Assembly: GCA_015179025.1 (NCBI GenBank)
Contig: WHUX01000269.1
Location: forward strand, 1-63,588
Length of the DNA stretch: 63,588 nucleotides
DNA from: Terfezia claveryi
Taxonomy: Eukaryota; Ascomycota; Pezizomycetes; Pezizales; Pezizaceae
Direction: 5' to 3'
Notes under the pieces: model-generated
What the model saw: only the letters and a program-made list of their open reading frames with translations
Database searches by the model: none
Told to the model about the DNA's origin: nothing
Shown here: in pieces, positions 45,616 to 57,845 of the stretch
Numbering within the stretch: position 1 is the first letter of the stretch
How the letters are laid out: each line of letters begins with the position of its first letter
Position numbers and translations under genes: made by a program

Positions 45616-46799
45616 TTAGGCATTTATCGTCTCCCAATGGTATTGGGCTGCATTCAACCTGCAAACTTTGCTCACCATCCGTCGAATGCCCAAGAGTCGG
45701 TTCAATCGAGTAGCCCGACGCCCTACGGCTACTACCTGACGTGCCTTGACGAGTTGAGGACCAGAGGTAATTCTGGCCGTTTGAGACATCGAATGTAGCA
45801 GTAACCTCATCATCCGAATCGATGATACCTGCATTGGGAAGAGGTACTTGTGCTTCTTCTTGATATTGTTCAGGGTTTCCTGCTGGTGGGCCACTCTTCT
45901 ATGGAGTTCATACTTGCGTTGTTCGAAAGTATGGTCTTTTGTAGGCATCCGACGCTGACGGACCCTAGCAACATTGCGTATATTCACATCAGAATCTTCG
46001 GCAAAAATCTTCATATTCGTTCCGGGGGATAAACTTCTCAAGGTCGAAGTAAGGATCGGCTCAGGGGGGGGTATTGGCTCTTGGGGGTACAGAAATGGAG
46101 TAACACCATTAGGTGTACTGGGTCACTTTTAGACATTCGGAAAAATGCCTTCACCTCTGCATTAGAACGGAGACCAGTATAGTCGGCAGGAAAGCTGAGG
46201 TTAGGAAGGTTAGGGTCTCTGAGTGCATCCAATATTTCTCGAACCTTTCGATCAGCAGGAACATAAGCTTTGACCATATCCCAAATCCCGTCTAGAGTCA
46301 TTATCTGAATAACCCCTAATCTCCTCCTATCCCGTTCATCCCAGATCCACCCGTTGATATCCCTATGCCCTCCTATCTCAGGATCACATACCCAGAATGC
46401 CACTGCTGTCCCTGCAGCTTCGCCGGCGTCGGAGATGTCATCTTCTTCGTCGGTGTTCTTGTGATCATGTGCCCTCTTTCGAGTACGCTTGATAGCTAGG
46501 TTTTTTGATATCTCAGAACGTTTCTTCAGGCAATCTTGTAGTAGTGCCTCCAGTACCTTTTTGTAGGACTCGGACCCACTGGCCAGTCGATTCCTCATGG
46601 AACTCCTAAATCCACTTAGGCTGCGAGCAGCAATAATAAGAGCATCTTTCTCATTTTGGCTTGCTGAGGCCTAACTTCGGATTGAATATTGGGCACAATA
46701 GTTCTTGACAGCATTGCGCCATGATATGTAGTCGGCATCTCGAGTGTCTCACCCTAAGTCGGTCTTCAAGTTCTGAATTAGGTTCTTCGAAGTAACCAT
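45616..46799 (-). pseudogene. Transposon accessory gene A, copy 1
   Basis: An unrecognised protein of about 390 codons. The start is taken as the ATG at 46797-46799 (MVTSKNLIQNLKTDLG) because homology to copy 2 (SWRNAVKNY against NWRNGVKGW) begins soon after. Two in-frame stops lie in the first 60 codons and one frame change near 46040. Regions: a basic/acidic segment RTRKRAHDHKNTDEEDDISD (about 46435-46490), a globular block with IWDMVKAYVPADRKVREIL (about 46230-46290), NAEVKAFFRM (about 46135-46165), then a Lys/Arg-rich probable coiled coil (TFEQRKYELHRRVAHQQETL, about 45860-45930). Charge pattern and heptads suggest protein or nucleic-acid binding; nothing catalytic is visible. Confidence 0.65.
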
Positions 46800-47575
46800 T
46801 TTGGTTGAATATGGTCATGTTATTCTAGTCTGGATTAGTCGGTTGTCCTCTCGTGCATCGGGTGTGAGTTTGGGTAAATAGAGGATTACCTTATACAGAA
46901 ATGTGCCTAAATAAGATCTTGGTATGCGCTCAACGCAAAGGTGCTGTTGTTTAAGTGGATACAGTACGTAGATTAGAAATGATGATTCACTATGACTCAA
47001 CAGGGTACATCGGGTCTTTTATATACTACATGAGGCAAAGGCCTTCGTTTGAGCTTTGAAATCATGACCGTTTGAGGTCAAACTTAAAAACAGATAGAAA
47101 GTAATGCATGTGCTGGGTCATGTCTGAACCCGATGGCACTAGCCCACTCCAGGACAAGCTTGGTCTACAAGCATACTAGGGTAGTATATATAACACGGCA
47201 ATATGTACACAGGAACAACCTCAAGTTTGCTTCGAATATTAATAAATTCCGAGATTACTACACTAATGTTGTACATATAGCTTTATTGTTACTTATTTTG
47301 CATAATGAGTTATGGTGTAGTGTTAGGGATCGAGTTGATATTGAGCTTATCTAGGTGACTAGCAAGACACGGGTTCGATTCTTCTTCAGTTTTTTACTTT
47401 CAATTTTTATTGGTTTGCCAAGGAACTCATAATTAGACAGTCGTCCGACTGCACCAGGGAAACCCCGACGAGCTTAGCAGAACACTTAAACATATCACTT
47501 CGCAAATCACTTCAAACTTCGCTTTTTACCCACTCACCAATTGCAAAACTACCCCACAGATACCCAACTTCCAAA
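46800..47575. promoter_or_regulatory. Divergent promoter region between gene A and transposase
   Basis: About 780 bp between two divergent starts. A TATATAAAAG on the minus strand (plus 47016-47025) could serve gene A, and TATATATAAC at 47185-47194 could serve the transposase. No other gene is seen. A GGGTTCGATTC word followed by a T6 run (47370-47396) resembles a pol III B box and terminator but does not fold as a tRNA. Confidence 0.45.
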
Positions 47576-50500
47576 ATGAACAGCAACAAAACCCGTTGTC
47601 CCTGGTGCAATAGTATGTATGCTTCTTGGGGAGCATATGCTAATCACATCAAGAACAACATCCAGACAAACATGAAACATTCACCCCTCGTGCGCATCGG
47701 CAAAACGATGTTCCTAGCATACAGAGGCCTACATAGAACAATCAGCCCCGTATTGACCACGAAGGTGAAGCTTCTCCTCGAGGCATTTCAGGTATTGATT
47801 ATGCTGACGCTAGATGGTGAAGGTTCTGGCGGAAGGATTTAGATAAAGATGAGGATGAGAATGACTTTGGTCAAGATATTGATGGGGATGACCTCGGCCA
47901 AATACAACAACTCTACGGAGATTTCCAGCATATGAAACATGACGATATTGATGATCCGGCAAATGACTCGGATGCAGAACCAATTCAGGAATCCACCAAT
48001 TCCCCCCCGACGCCAAAGCATATAAAACTGACCAGATTCGGCAGTTGCCAGCTGGATATCAAGGCAGGCCAACCACTCCGAGATTTTCCATTCTCGGCAC
48101 AACGATCACTGGATACAATCATCTTTATCCCTTCTATAATGCCGTGATTTCAAGCTGGCCCGGTTTTTTACTTTCAGCAAGGTGCCCCTAACTAAGATTG
48201 ATGATTTTTTTCGGGAGAACATCTTGCCAGGGTCACCCGCCGACCCCTCGACGTCTGGTGTCTCCTTTAAATGGGGCACACATTCACCAGACAAACCGAC
48301 AAAATGGTTACCGATCCTGGTGGGCAACAGGATCGTTCAATATGCTGAGTATCCCAAGGCCGATTTCTACTATCGCAACATAATAGATTGTATCAAATAT
48401 CTATTGCGGCAGAGCCTTTGTGAAACATATGCTCTGGGAACGGTAAAGTTGTTCAACTCGGATAATGAGAGAATATATTCCGAGCTGAATACAGGATCAT
48501 GGTGGTGGGATCAACAGGTATGCACCCTAATTAAATTACCCTACTATGGCTGCTTGCTTACGTCTTCCAGAAGCAAGTTCCCGTCGGTGTACGGTGGTTC
48601 CGGTCCTTTTGGCGTCGGATCAAACCCATCTCACCAACTTCTCTGGGACAAGAAGTTATGGCCGCTGTATATGAGTATTGGGAATATCAAATCCACCATT
48701 CGCAATAAACCGACCATGAATGCGTGGATTCCTATTGCCCTACTTCCGATCCCCCGAAACGCCTTGATAGAATTCCCGGGCACCCTGTCGAGGCTCAGGA
48801 ATTGGACGCCCTCCAGGTTACGCATGGGATCCTGAGTTCCATACTCAGTCCCCTGGCCGACGCAAGAATTCAGCAAGGGACTGAGATGGTATGTTGTGAT
48901 GAAAAGGTACGCAACTGCATGCCTAGGCTATCTGCCTGGTTGGCAGACCACATGGAGAATGTCATGATCCATGGCATTCTTTCCAACAGATGCCCGGTCT
49001 GCATTGCCCCTCCCAACGAATTTGGGATCTTCCGGACACACCATACGATACACGGCAACACCCAGTACCACTGCATACCACAAATCCAACCTGCACGTGC
49101 TTGAATCCGAGTGTTAAGAGGATCAACAATGCCCTTTGGCATCTCCCCAACCTTGAACCTCATACTCTTTTTCGCAGGGATACCTTGCACACACTTCTCC
49201 TGGGATGCTTACCCACCTAATGAAGTGGATCCAGGAATTCCTGGATCATATCGGATCTTACGGTGTTCGATCACATATGGTCTCGATTACCACCCTTCCT
49301 CGGGTTTACTAGGCCAAACAAGGCGTACCGTTCCGTCACCCAATGGCAGGGTAAGGAAATGCGCAATCTACTACGGGTACTTCTGGCAGTGTTCACAGCT
49401 GCACTCACTAGGAGATCAGACGTCCCTGCAATTGAAACCCGACATAGAGCATCTTGCCACAAGGCAATACTCTGTGTTCGGTATTTAACGGACTTCATTC
49501 TCATTGCACAATACAAGGTGCATACTGGGAACAATCCAATCAATGAGGGATTACCTCGAGGACTTTCATAAGCACAAAGAGGTGTTCCTCCGATTTCGTG
49601 CAACAAAGTCCACTAAGGCTGCAGCAAAGGTAGCATCGAAAGACCTCCTACAGAACATCACCCCTACTGGCGTCGGATGAATTACGTCCCGCTACACCCT
49701 CTAAACGATGCAAGCTCCAGCAGGAGTTGCAACTAGAGACTGAGGAATTGGTGAACGAGACCCTTACCAGTGGTGCACACTACAACTTTCCAAAGATGCA
49801 TTTAATATCGCATTTCGTGGAACAAATAGCCAAATACGGATCTCTCCCGCAATATTCAACAGAGATCTGTGAGGCTTCACATAAGCCTCTCAAAGATGCA
49901 TACCGTCGCAGTAACCACATCAATGCATTGCCACAAATCCTTCAGTCTTACACGCGGGCACACCATTTCGCCATGCGGGAAAGAAATCTTGAACAATGGA
50001 TCTCTGATCTTCCCCACATGCCCGACGAAATAAGGAGCATTATTCGTCTGACGCGCAAGAGTTTACATCTCTCTAGTGACGCTACTCCTGAGCTGACCAG
50101 ACGTAAGTTGCAAGGACCGCTAACTACAACAGATATATATAATCTGGAAACATTGGAGAAACTCTACCAGCTACAGGATGTCAGAGCACTAACCAATGAC
50201 CTATCTTGCATGCAATCATTATGCCTAGTCCTCCAACCCCGAAACCGACGTCACACGTCTACAGGACGCCCCGTTGGAGGCATTTCATACTCTCCAAGTT
50301 GCGGTTCCAACATTCAATGGTGATGGACACATGCTACACCATGTACGATGCACCGGAGGTAAGTTATTCTGCAACCAAGATGAAAGGCATGACTGGGTGT
50401 TTGTCCGACGTCGCAAGTCAGCACAGGAGAAGGTCCCTGGTGGACTTGATGGCAGGGTTCCTGCCAAACTAAATGCTTTGTTCAAACTGCGAGACATGGC

Positions 50501-50653
50501 AGCCAAAGATACATACCGCCTTGCTCATGTTTCACTAATGACAATCGACACCCGATGGCCCAGAGGGCATGGTGCGCGTCAGATTGCCGTCGAAGAATCA
50601 TGTGATAAGAATTGCGGACATAGAGGGCATGGCTCACCTAGTCCCGATCCATG
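47576..50653 (+). pseudogene. Plavaka-type transposase (KDZ superfamily)
   Basis: The start MNSNKTRCPWCNSMYASWGA carries the N-terminal CX2C...H zinc finger typical of the family. Later landmarks in order: KIDDFFRENIL (48193), NTGSWWWDQQ (about 48487-48517), VLLASDQTHLTNFSG with the first catalytic Asp (about 48605-48650, in another frame), LWPLYMSIGNIKSTIRNKP (48657-48715), MVCCDEKVRNCMPRLSAWLA with the second acidic site (48888-48945), HGILSNRCPVC (about 48970-49003), SVTQWQGKEMRNLLRVLLAV (49335-49395), and the C-terminal HYNFPKMHLISHFVEQIAKY plus STEICEASHKPLKDAYRRSN (49778-49915). A likely 53-nt intron (GTATGC...TTCCAG) spans 48518-48570. Several one-base frame slips and a stop near 49679 inactivate it. 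Confidence 0.85.
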
Positions 50654-51152
50654 ATGGGGAGCTTTATATTATTAACAACCGCATTGATCTACATACGTGG
50701 AATGATATTCATGATGGTCACTAGATTACATATAGCTAGCAGAACAATAAATGAACATATAGCTAGCAGATCAATAAAAGAATTGAATAGAATATATATG
50801 GAGTATTCCGCAGTCCAAGGGTTTAAGGATGTACACATACGAACATCTAAGAAGTTACAGAGTCAGTACACTCATTAAATTGCATGCAAGTAATTTATGC
50901 TAGACAGCACTGAAATCACAAATGGCGTCAGGTTTGTCATGCGAGGCAGTGGGTGCACTGCTGGCGTCCGGATTGTGTTGCGAGGTAGCGGGAGTGCTGC
51001 TGGCATCCGGATTGTGTCGTGAGGCAGCAGGTGCGCTGCTGGCGTCCTGATTGTGTTGCAACACAGCCAGGCGTCCAGACGCACAGGACGCACAGGACGC
51101 ACTCGCCCGAGCTCTCACGTCCGGACGCTGGGCGTGCGTCAGACGCCACTTT
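50654..51152. repeat. Right subterminal region, transposon copy 1
   Basis: Three 39-bp tandem units at 50941-50979, 50980-51018 and 51019-51057 (G(C/T)GAGG(C/T)AG...GCTGGC(G/A)TCC(G/T)GATTGTGT). These are followed by a GACGCACAGGACGCACAGGACGCAC array (51078-51102) and a hairpin between GGCGTCCAGACGCAC (51070-51084) and GTGCGTCAGACGCC (51134-51147). No gene is seen. The open frames here are by-products of the repeats. Confidence 0.75.
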
Positions 51153-51164
51153 TTTCTTGCTGAT
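51153..51164 (-). repeat. Right terminal inverted repeat, transposon copy 1
   Basis: TTTCTTGCTGAT, the exact inverse of 42677-42688. Confidence 0.8.
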
Positions 51165-52500
51165 GTAGTACATATATATTAATAGGGTATGGAAGTATTA
51201 ATACACCAAGATATGTATTAAATCTAAAAAGTATGGAAAAGGGCTATTCTGTCTAGTGGTATTATACCTAGAATTAAGTTTTAACTGTATCTTTAGTAGT
51301 TTCTGTAGCCAATCAAATTCTTCGATTTTATAGGATTTTACTACTTGTAAAATTTTATTGTTCACAATTTCTAATTGTCCATCTGTATATTGATAATATG
51401 CGATGGACAGTTCCAACTTGATTGCTTTATTCCTAGCCCAATCTTAAAAATACATTAATATAAAAAGAGTGTTATGGTCAAAAATAATACAAAAAGGGTA
51501 TCCCATAGTCAGGACTATATGAGTATTAAAAGTAGCAATATATTATTCTATTATAAAATTATGTGATTCAGGAATAAGAATTTTGAATCCTGATTATCTA
51601 TCGACAATCATCTAAAGTCATGAAATATAAAGTACATGATCTTCTTTAATAGAAATATTTGGGTACAAAATTAAATACTTAGCAAACATAGGTGCTAACT
51701 TAGAAAATCCATCGATATATCTGTCTATGGCCTGCTTAGTATATGTAATGGAGTTATGAGTCTAAGTAGTGCTTTGTTGGAATACTTTGTCCATTGATAA
51801 GTATTACAACTTTTAATATAGTCCTTAGTTAGTTCTGCAAAGAACTGGCAATTATATCAGTTAGTAAGATATTTCATCATTTTTTTAATACTATCATGAG
51901 CAGTTGCTTCATGTGTATCTTTAATAACTAATTCGAGATAGTTCTTATATTCAATATTAAAGGTAAAGGCCAAGACTAATCTCTATTATCCTTGTTAGTT
52001 CTTGACATACAAAAATCCATCTTTTTTTTCTATAATACTTACTGTTCACAAAAGTATTATAGTAGTTCTTTCAAATAGGACATACTCTCATACACAATTG
52101 ATATACAGCTTTCATACCTGTACCTTACTCTAGCTAATATGTAATGAAGTAGTCCTTGTCATCTATCTATCCGTTACTGATGTATTTCTCTTCAATAAGC
52201 TTATTAAAGGTCGGTTCAATCCTTGGTTGAAGTTATTGATAGTAGGTTTCTTCTCTTTATATGTAGAAGCATTATATCCTGAGAACTTACAGAAATTACA
52301 ACGCTGTCTGGAGATCTTGGTATCTTGAATCAAGGAGGATGCCGAGTCTTCAAAAGTAGGTACTCGTTTTTGAGAAGGAGTAGTAATAGTAGTAGTATTG
52401 ATTGGAATTGTATTGCTGCTACTAGCGGTTGCAGCTAGTTGTTGAGGTGTATTCTATGGTTGTTGAGGGGCAATAGGAGTATCCTTAATCTTCTTTCTAT
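51165..52500 (-). pseudogene. Gypsy-3 integrase remnant
   Basis: The clearest part is 51198-51416: YYQYTDGQLEIVNN (equivalent to HPQTDGQTE..N, Glu kept) followed by FDWLQKLLKIQLKLNSRYNT and SPFPYFLDL. Upstream sequence to about 52200 has scattered integrase-like words broken by stops, starting near LIEEKYISNG. No zinc-binding region could be read with confidence. Confidence 0.65.
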
Positions 52501-53150
52501 TTGTCGGGTACTCATTTATTTGGTAGGGTTACTAAACTAAATACTGGGTTGGAGAGAGGAGCATATTGGCTTGTTGGTATTCCATCTTTTTGCCCATTCC
52601 TTAATTTTATAGATAGCTTTCTTATAGCTAAGAGCTTGTGGAGGTAAATATACTGGCATTTGTTGTACTGCTGCTAGTTTCTTTCGAGACTTATTTACAG
52701 ATACAAGGTATACAATATGAGTCATAAGGAATTCCTTCTCCTTCTTAAGAACTAAGGCTAACAGGTTACAGTTCAAACTGCCATATCCATAGTAGTTGCA
52801 GATTGCACATATTTTGATGGTAAATATATAGTTGTTCATAACATGGGAACTGCCATGAGTAAGACAGTAGAAATCTTGGTAAAAGGACCAATGTATCCTT
52901 TGATACTATTGCCAATTGCTATAAGCCAGGTTAATAGAAATTTCCTTTACTTTTTCGAGAGTGAGGGTGTTTTATTGAGCATTTTCAAGAGAGGGAGGCC
53001 TATATCTTAGTCTAAGAACTATTAAAGGTTTGTTCTTATTTATTTAGGTACATGATTATACCCGCTGAAAACTTCTTCTAGTATAGTAGATAGAGTCTTG
53101 TCATCTGAGGACTCTTCTTCCTTCATTATATCATATTTGCTTTCTTTATC
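52501..53150 (-). pseudogene. Gypsy-3 segment between RNase H and integrase, Cys-containing
   Basis: An open stretch at 52537-52839 reads KICAICNYYGYGSLNCNLLA then SRKKLAAVQQMPVYLPPQAL and IKEWAKRWNTNKPIC. It resembles a CX2C...C zinc-binding motif but lies where gypsy elements normally have only a short linker. It could be an extra domain, a displaced gag fragment or a remnant of another insertion. I do not recognise it. Confidence 0.35.
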
Positions 53151-54700
53151 CTATATGCCCTCAAAGTATAGACAGAATATATAGTGTCAGAATTCTTTGG
53201 CTCTTCCATAACATTTGTTGAAGTTGCAGTTGACATTCTTGAAAATTAATAGCTCTATAAGAAACTATATTGTTTTGAGTTAAGCTCTCTGGCCAGTGGA
53301 AAGTTTTTAAAGTATTGGTAGAGATATTGCAGTTGTAGATATAATTGAAAGGATCAATACTATAGGAAATATAATCATCCTCTGTAGTGAGAGTGTCTAA
53401 ATATTTATACTTTCTTAATAGAGCATTTGCTATCAAATTTTCCTTTCCTGCAGTGTATTATATGTCTATATCAAATTCTATTAGATAATCCTACCATTAC
53501 CTCAATTTCTGACTTGTAGGTATATGATTATGGAAGGTTACTAATAGTTTGTAGTTGGTAAGGATAGTGAACTTGTAATCTCTCAATTATGCTTCAAAAA
53601 ATTTCAATGAGTTAATAATTACTAATAATTCCTTTTAAAAGGTAGAATAATTGAGTTTTGCTGGATTAAATTTTCTAGAGTGGAAGCATGATGGTCTTAT
53701 GTGCATCAATAGTCCTTGACCTATCCACGATCCTAGTCCTATATTACTAGTATCACAGACTAAATATTTGGGTTCAGTAGACTCATTATTTTAGGGTTAT
53801 AAAATATGTAGATAATTTATGAGTTCCTTAAGTTTTTTAAATGCTACATTATGAGTATCTGTCCATTTCCATTTCTTCATTTCTGCTTGCAGTTCTGACA
53901 GGGTGCTAGCATACGATACCAAGTTAGAAATAAATCTGCTGATATAATTAACAATTCCAAGGAATCCTCTAAGATTCTTTTTTCTTGTAGTAGTTGAAAA
54001 TATTAATATAGTAGTCCTCTTTATTGGATCTATATATAATCTATCTGATGTTAAAACAAGTTCTAATATTTCCAATCTTAAAGTAAAGAACTGGCATTTG
54101 CTTTCTTTGAGATAGAATTTCTCATTCTATAAATATTAAAGTACTTTCTTCTGTAATTCTACATATTCTTCATATGTTTTGGAGAATATAATAATGTTAT
54201 CAATATAGATAATTAAATTTTTAGAGACCATGTCCTTAAAAATTTCATGCATAATGTAAACTATAATAGCTGGTACATTACAATCCCAGTTTTGTATAAC
54301 TCTACTTCTAAAATATCCTATATAATATAAAAAGGTAGAATATTGCTTAGATTCTTTATTATTCTTAATATTAAAAAATCTGTCAGCTAAGTTGAGCTTA
54401 GTCCTTATAGAATTCTCTACTACTAGTTCAATGCTTATTAATATCTAGCAATAGTATATGGTCTGGTATAACAGCTAAATTGTTACTTCGACAGTCATTG
54501 ACGTATCTGGCTTCTTTCAGTTTATCTCATTTAGGGATAGTGAACATGAGTACAGCATTTATGTAATGTTCTACTCTATATATGTGACTTGATGTTTCTT
54601 CTTCGACTAATTTGTTATGGATTTGTTGTCTAAATCTATGTTTTGAGGGTTGCCATTTTAGTATCTAAGTAGCTTGGCTTTAGGTTTGATAGAGTGATTA
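53151..54700 (-). pseudogene. Gypsy-3 reverse transcriptase and RNase H
   Basis: Minus-strand: the RT box LIIYIDNIIIFSKTYEEY (about 54165-54220), with the second catalytic Asp changed to Asn at 54196-54207. Next come LRGFLGIVNYISRFISNLVS (about 53905-53970), WTDTHNVAFKKLKELINY (53815-53870), RNase H remnants at 53480-53780, and the RNase H/linker end NALLRKYKYLDTLTTEDDYI (53375-53430). Numerous stops. Confidence 0.82.
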
Positions 54701-55450
54701 ATCTTTATTAGTGGCAGTAATTCTATTAGAATTGTCTTGAGAAATAATATAGGAAACTCCATTACAGGGTTGAATTGTTTATGTACCATAGAAACAGTTA
54801 TCATAAGTTCTCTTTTTAATTTGGTATCTTTTATGTCACTAATATTTTCCCAATTATCTGATTTACTATAATCTGTAACTGATTTATAGTTGACCTGTAT
54901 ATATGTTGATTTTATACTATTCACTATAGTTCTAGATCCCTTCTATACATTTAGCTGAAATCAGAGAATATCTTCTAGTTGAATAGTAACTTGTTCCTAA
55001 TAGGTAGGAATTATTGCTCGCACTTTACTGAAAGTATGTTCTCCTAGTATTATGTTTCATCTAGTTAAATGAGCTATATAGAATATTTATTCTTCTATAT
55101 AACCTATCCAACTAAGTTTGATAGTACAAGCTTTGTCTATCGTTCCTTTGAGCCTTTAATTACAGTGCTTAATGATTTCTTTTCAATACTTCTAGTTGGT
55201 ATTTTGTATAGGTATACAAATTGAGAATTAATTAAGTCTCCTCCTTTCATTTAAAGATTAATTAAAGCTAGTGCAGGATGTTCATTAGCTTTAATGAATA
55301 CCTTGCTAAAATCTGGTACCTGTCTTGACAAGAGTTGTTCTTTGATTTTATCCTTATTGTTTTTGTTATTGGTAGCTATTGGTATAGTTATATTTTATGC
55401 GACTATATACATGAGTACCTTATTTTGTCATTTCCTATAGTCCTTGTAGG
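54701..55450 (-). pseudogene. Gypsy-3 protease region
   Basis: An open stretch at 54658-54924 leads into RT (VNYKSVTDYSKSDNWENI, ILIELLPLIKINHSIKP). Upstream, around 55260-55320, the reading FSKVFIKANEHPALALINL corresponds to the protease N-terminus with the active site ALINxG altered from ALVDSG. Weakly preserved. Confidence 0.55.
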
Positions 55451-57480
55451 AGTGTCCAGGGTTCTAACACCATAGGCATTTCTTGTCTCTAATTAATTAT
55501 ATCTTTGTTTTCTAATCTAATTTTTTTATTGTAGTATCCTAATCTAAGTCCTTCTGTTTTTCTGTATTAGGTTTGATGTTGAAATTGTTGCTAGAATTAA
55601 CTTCTATTTTTTGTCATTAATTGTAGTTCCTGCATAGACCATGACTCTGATTTTTATTCTGAGGGTGTTGTTGTCAGAATGTATTTAGTATAGATAGTAG
55701 AGCAATATCTTTTTTAAAGCTTCATATGACTCCGCTTGATACACAAGCTAATCATATAACTATTCTTCTTTGATTAAAGGAATTAATGTAGTTAACATAT
55801 ATGGCAGTAGGTGATTAAGAAACTTTCTTCTTTGTACTTCTTGTGATATTGATTGTTTACTATTTTTGTCAATTAATTTGATTTGTATTTTAGTAAGCTA
55901 GTTAGCAAACTATTTAATTCCCATGTAATATCCATTCTTGTATAGTATGGCTGTCTCCCATTGTTTCCACAAAATATCTTTACTAGTGGAGAGTATCAAA
56001 AAATCCTTTAGTACTAGTATGAATCTAAAGAATGTCACATTCTTTCCTTTCTCTCTTAGGAACTAATTATAAGTTGTAAGTGCACTTTCTTCTATTCTGA
56101 ATCCAACAATTTCCAAAGCTGAAGCATCTTCTAAATCTATTCCTTTGATAACCAATCAATGTTGTATTGCTATAGCTCAAGAGTCAAAATATTATGAGTC
56201 TTACCATTTTTTGTCTTCTCCTCTTATTTTTTCTAGTAGATCAATCTATATCTCTTTAAAGCATTTGTTGCTTCATGATTACCCATTGTAACCATTCCTA
56301 TTATAGATTTCTATTGCTAGTGTTCAACTAATTTTCCTCATTTGGGTTTTCTTTTAGAGCTTGACTTGCAACTGATATACCTTATTAGAGTCTAGCTATC
56401 ATCTCCACTATCATTAGGGTCTCATCCTCCTCCTTACCTTTTCCGCTTCTGCTAGTCTAGTCCTTTGTCTAGATCATTATCATCTTCGATAATTCTATAT
56501 CTTCTAGTAGTTGGTCTTTATTATCTAGTTCTTTAGCTGACCTAGTCCTCCTTTCTAGTATTCAGGTTCTTAACCTTTACCTTTCAATTGATCTTTTAGT
56601 GTTCTTAGGAATGCTCCTAAAAGTTCTTTGCTAGGATTGAAAAAATCCTCCCCGTATATGCTAATTCTTCTAGATGAGTGCTACTTATCATGGATACCAT
56701 TATTTCTTCCTAGTTATTTATTACCTAATTCAGTTTCTTAGAAAAGGAACAATAGGTTTCTTTAATTCCTTGCTTAAAAATGCATTCATTTCTAAGTCTT
56801 TTCTTCAAATAGGTATAGTGTTAGCCATAAATGTGTTTTACTATAGCTTCCATTAAAAGTTGAGTATCTTAAGATGATACTATTGGGCATATCCTATTGA
56901 GTGAGTATATTTCAAAATCTTCTCAATTGTTGGAAATGTCTGTCCCAAAATTCTTTTGATGTAGAGGCAATACCATATAAAATATAGTTTGGTTCTTGTT
57001 CTACCTGGTTCTCTTATTTCTATATCCATAGGCAGATTTATTTCCCCTTCTATATTAGAAACTATAAATCTAGTCTTTCTGAAAGTTTCTTATACTAATT
57101 TCTTAATATCTTTAAGTAACATAGTTAACTGCCTCGACCTCTTAGTCTTCTTACTAAGTTCAGATACTATTATTTCTGATTTCATTATCTGCTTACAACT
57201 AAATACAGCTAGTTATAAGATATGATTATCGAGTTACTTTTCTTCTTTAGCACCTTACTGTACTGATGGTATGGTGACTGATAATCCTTATGATCTTTGT
57301 TCAACTGACAGTTTTGTTGGATCGGTAGCTCAATTGGTTGGTGAAGCTGGATGTCAGATCTTGATATTTCTTATGGTCCTAGTTTTTCTTCATCTATTAG
57401 TCTAGATTCTAGTTCTAGTTCTTCTAGTAAGAGTGTCACTTTTCTGATTGGTGTATTAAGGTAGACATTAAGGGTGCAGA
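55451..57480 (-). pseudogene. Gypsy-3 gag
   Basis: Minus-strand: a start region with Ser/Thr/Arg-rich sequence near 57300-57480, SCKQIMKSEIIVSELSKKTK (about 57130-57190), GEINLPMDIEIRE (about 57010-57050), a gag core with ILWKQWETAILYKNGYYMGI (about 55920-55980) and QEVQRRKFLNHLLPYMLTTL (about 55790-55850), and a zinc knuckle CLWC.NPGHSYKDY near 55450-55490 with a stop inside and the last Cys lost. Almost every 20-40 codons there is a stop. Confidence 0.7.
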
Positions 57481-57845
57481 GGTATTAGTAAGATGTCTGG
57501 GCCTAAGGAAGGTTCTAATAGAGGTAATTCTTTTCTAGAGGAAATGGCTACAGTAGAGGTAGTGAGATTTGAGTCTTAGGATTATGATACTTGGTTGTTT
57601 AGACCAATTATTCCTAGGACCTGAGGGCCTAGTTTTTCAATAGTATACTAGGTTTACAGGTACAGATATAATGGCAGTTGCTAGAAGTGCAAGATAATTT
57701 ATCAATCTTATTAGGAAAAGTATTGTCAATGAGAGTAGAATTGTTTAATATGGGATACACAGCCCATTAGAGCTCTGCTTAGCTTACTTCTAAGTCTTTT
57801 GTTATTGTACTGCAATTGAGAGTCTAATGTTTCATTGTTGTATTT
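57481..57845 (-). other. Gypsy-3 leader (no gene seen)
   Basis: About 365 bp between the gag start region and the possible LTR. It is AT-rich with no coding frame. No tRNA-complementary priming site could be recognised. Confidence 0.35.

Larger units (their letters stand above)
42677..51164 (+). mobile_element. Plavaka-type (KDZ superfamily) DNA transposon with accessory genes, copy 1
   Basis: An 8.5-kb element bounded by inverted ATCAGCAAGAAA at 42677-42688 and 51153-51164. Next to each end lies GC-rich, palindromic DNA with GACGCACAGGACGCACAGGACG-like arrays. Inside: genes B and A on the minus strand and a transposase gene on the plus strand, separated by a shared promoter region. The left flank is Gypsy-2 and the right flank Gypsy-3. 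At most a 2-bp AT duplication can be seen, so the exact ends are uncertain by a few bases. The coding regions are broken, so this copy is probably immobile. Confidence 0.85.

Noticed and set aside
47340..47400. Possible tRNA gene (GGGTTCGATTC B-box word followed by T6)
   Set aside because: The T-arm pairs badly, no matching acceptor or D-arm lies upstream, and the region sits in the transposon promoter. At best a tRNA-derived scrap.
42677..51164. Assignment as a Helitron or hAT element
   Set aside because: Inverted termini and no CTRR end exclude Helitron. The SDQTHLTNFSG, SIGNI and CCDE landmarks fit Plavaka, and there is no 8-bp duplication or hAT dimerisation motif.
50900..51173. Minus-strand open frames with a 13-residue repeat (PDASSAPAASRHN)
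   Set aside because: The 39-bp DNA repeat is a multiple of three, which creates open frames in several phases. It lies in transposon subterminal DNA with no start context or homologue in copy 2.
57320..57360. A-box-like GGTAGCTCAATTGG suggesting a tRNA or SINE
   Set aside because: No B box or cloverleaf follows, and on the minus strand the region reads as the gag start of Gypsy-3.
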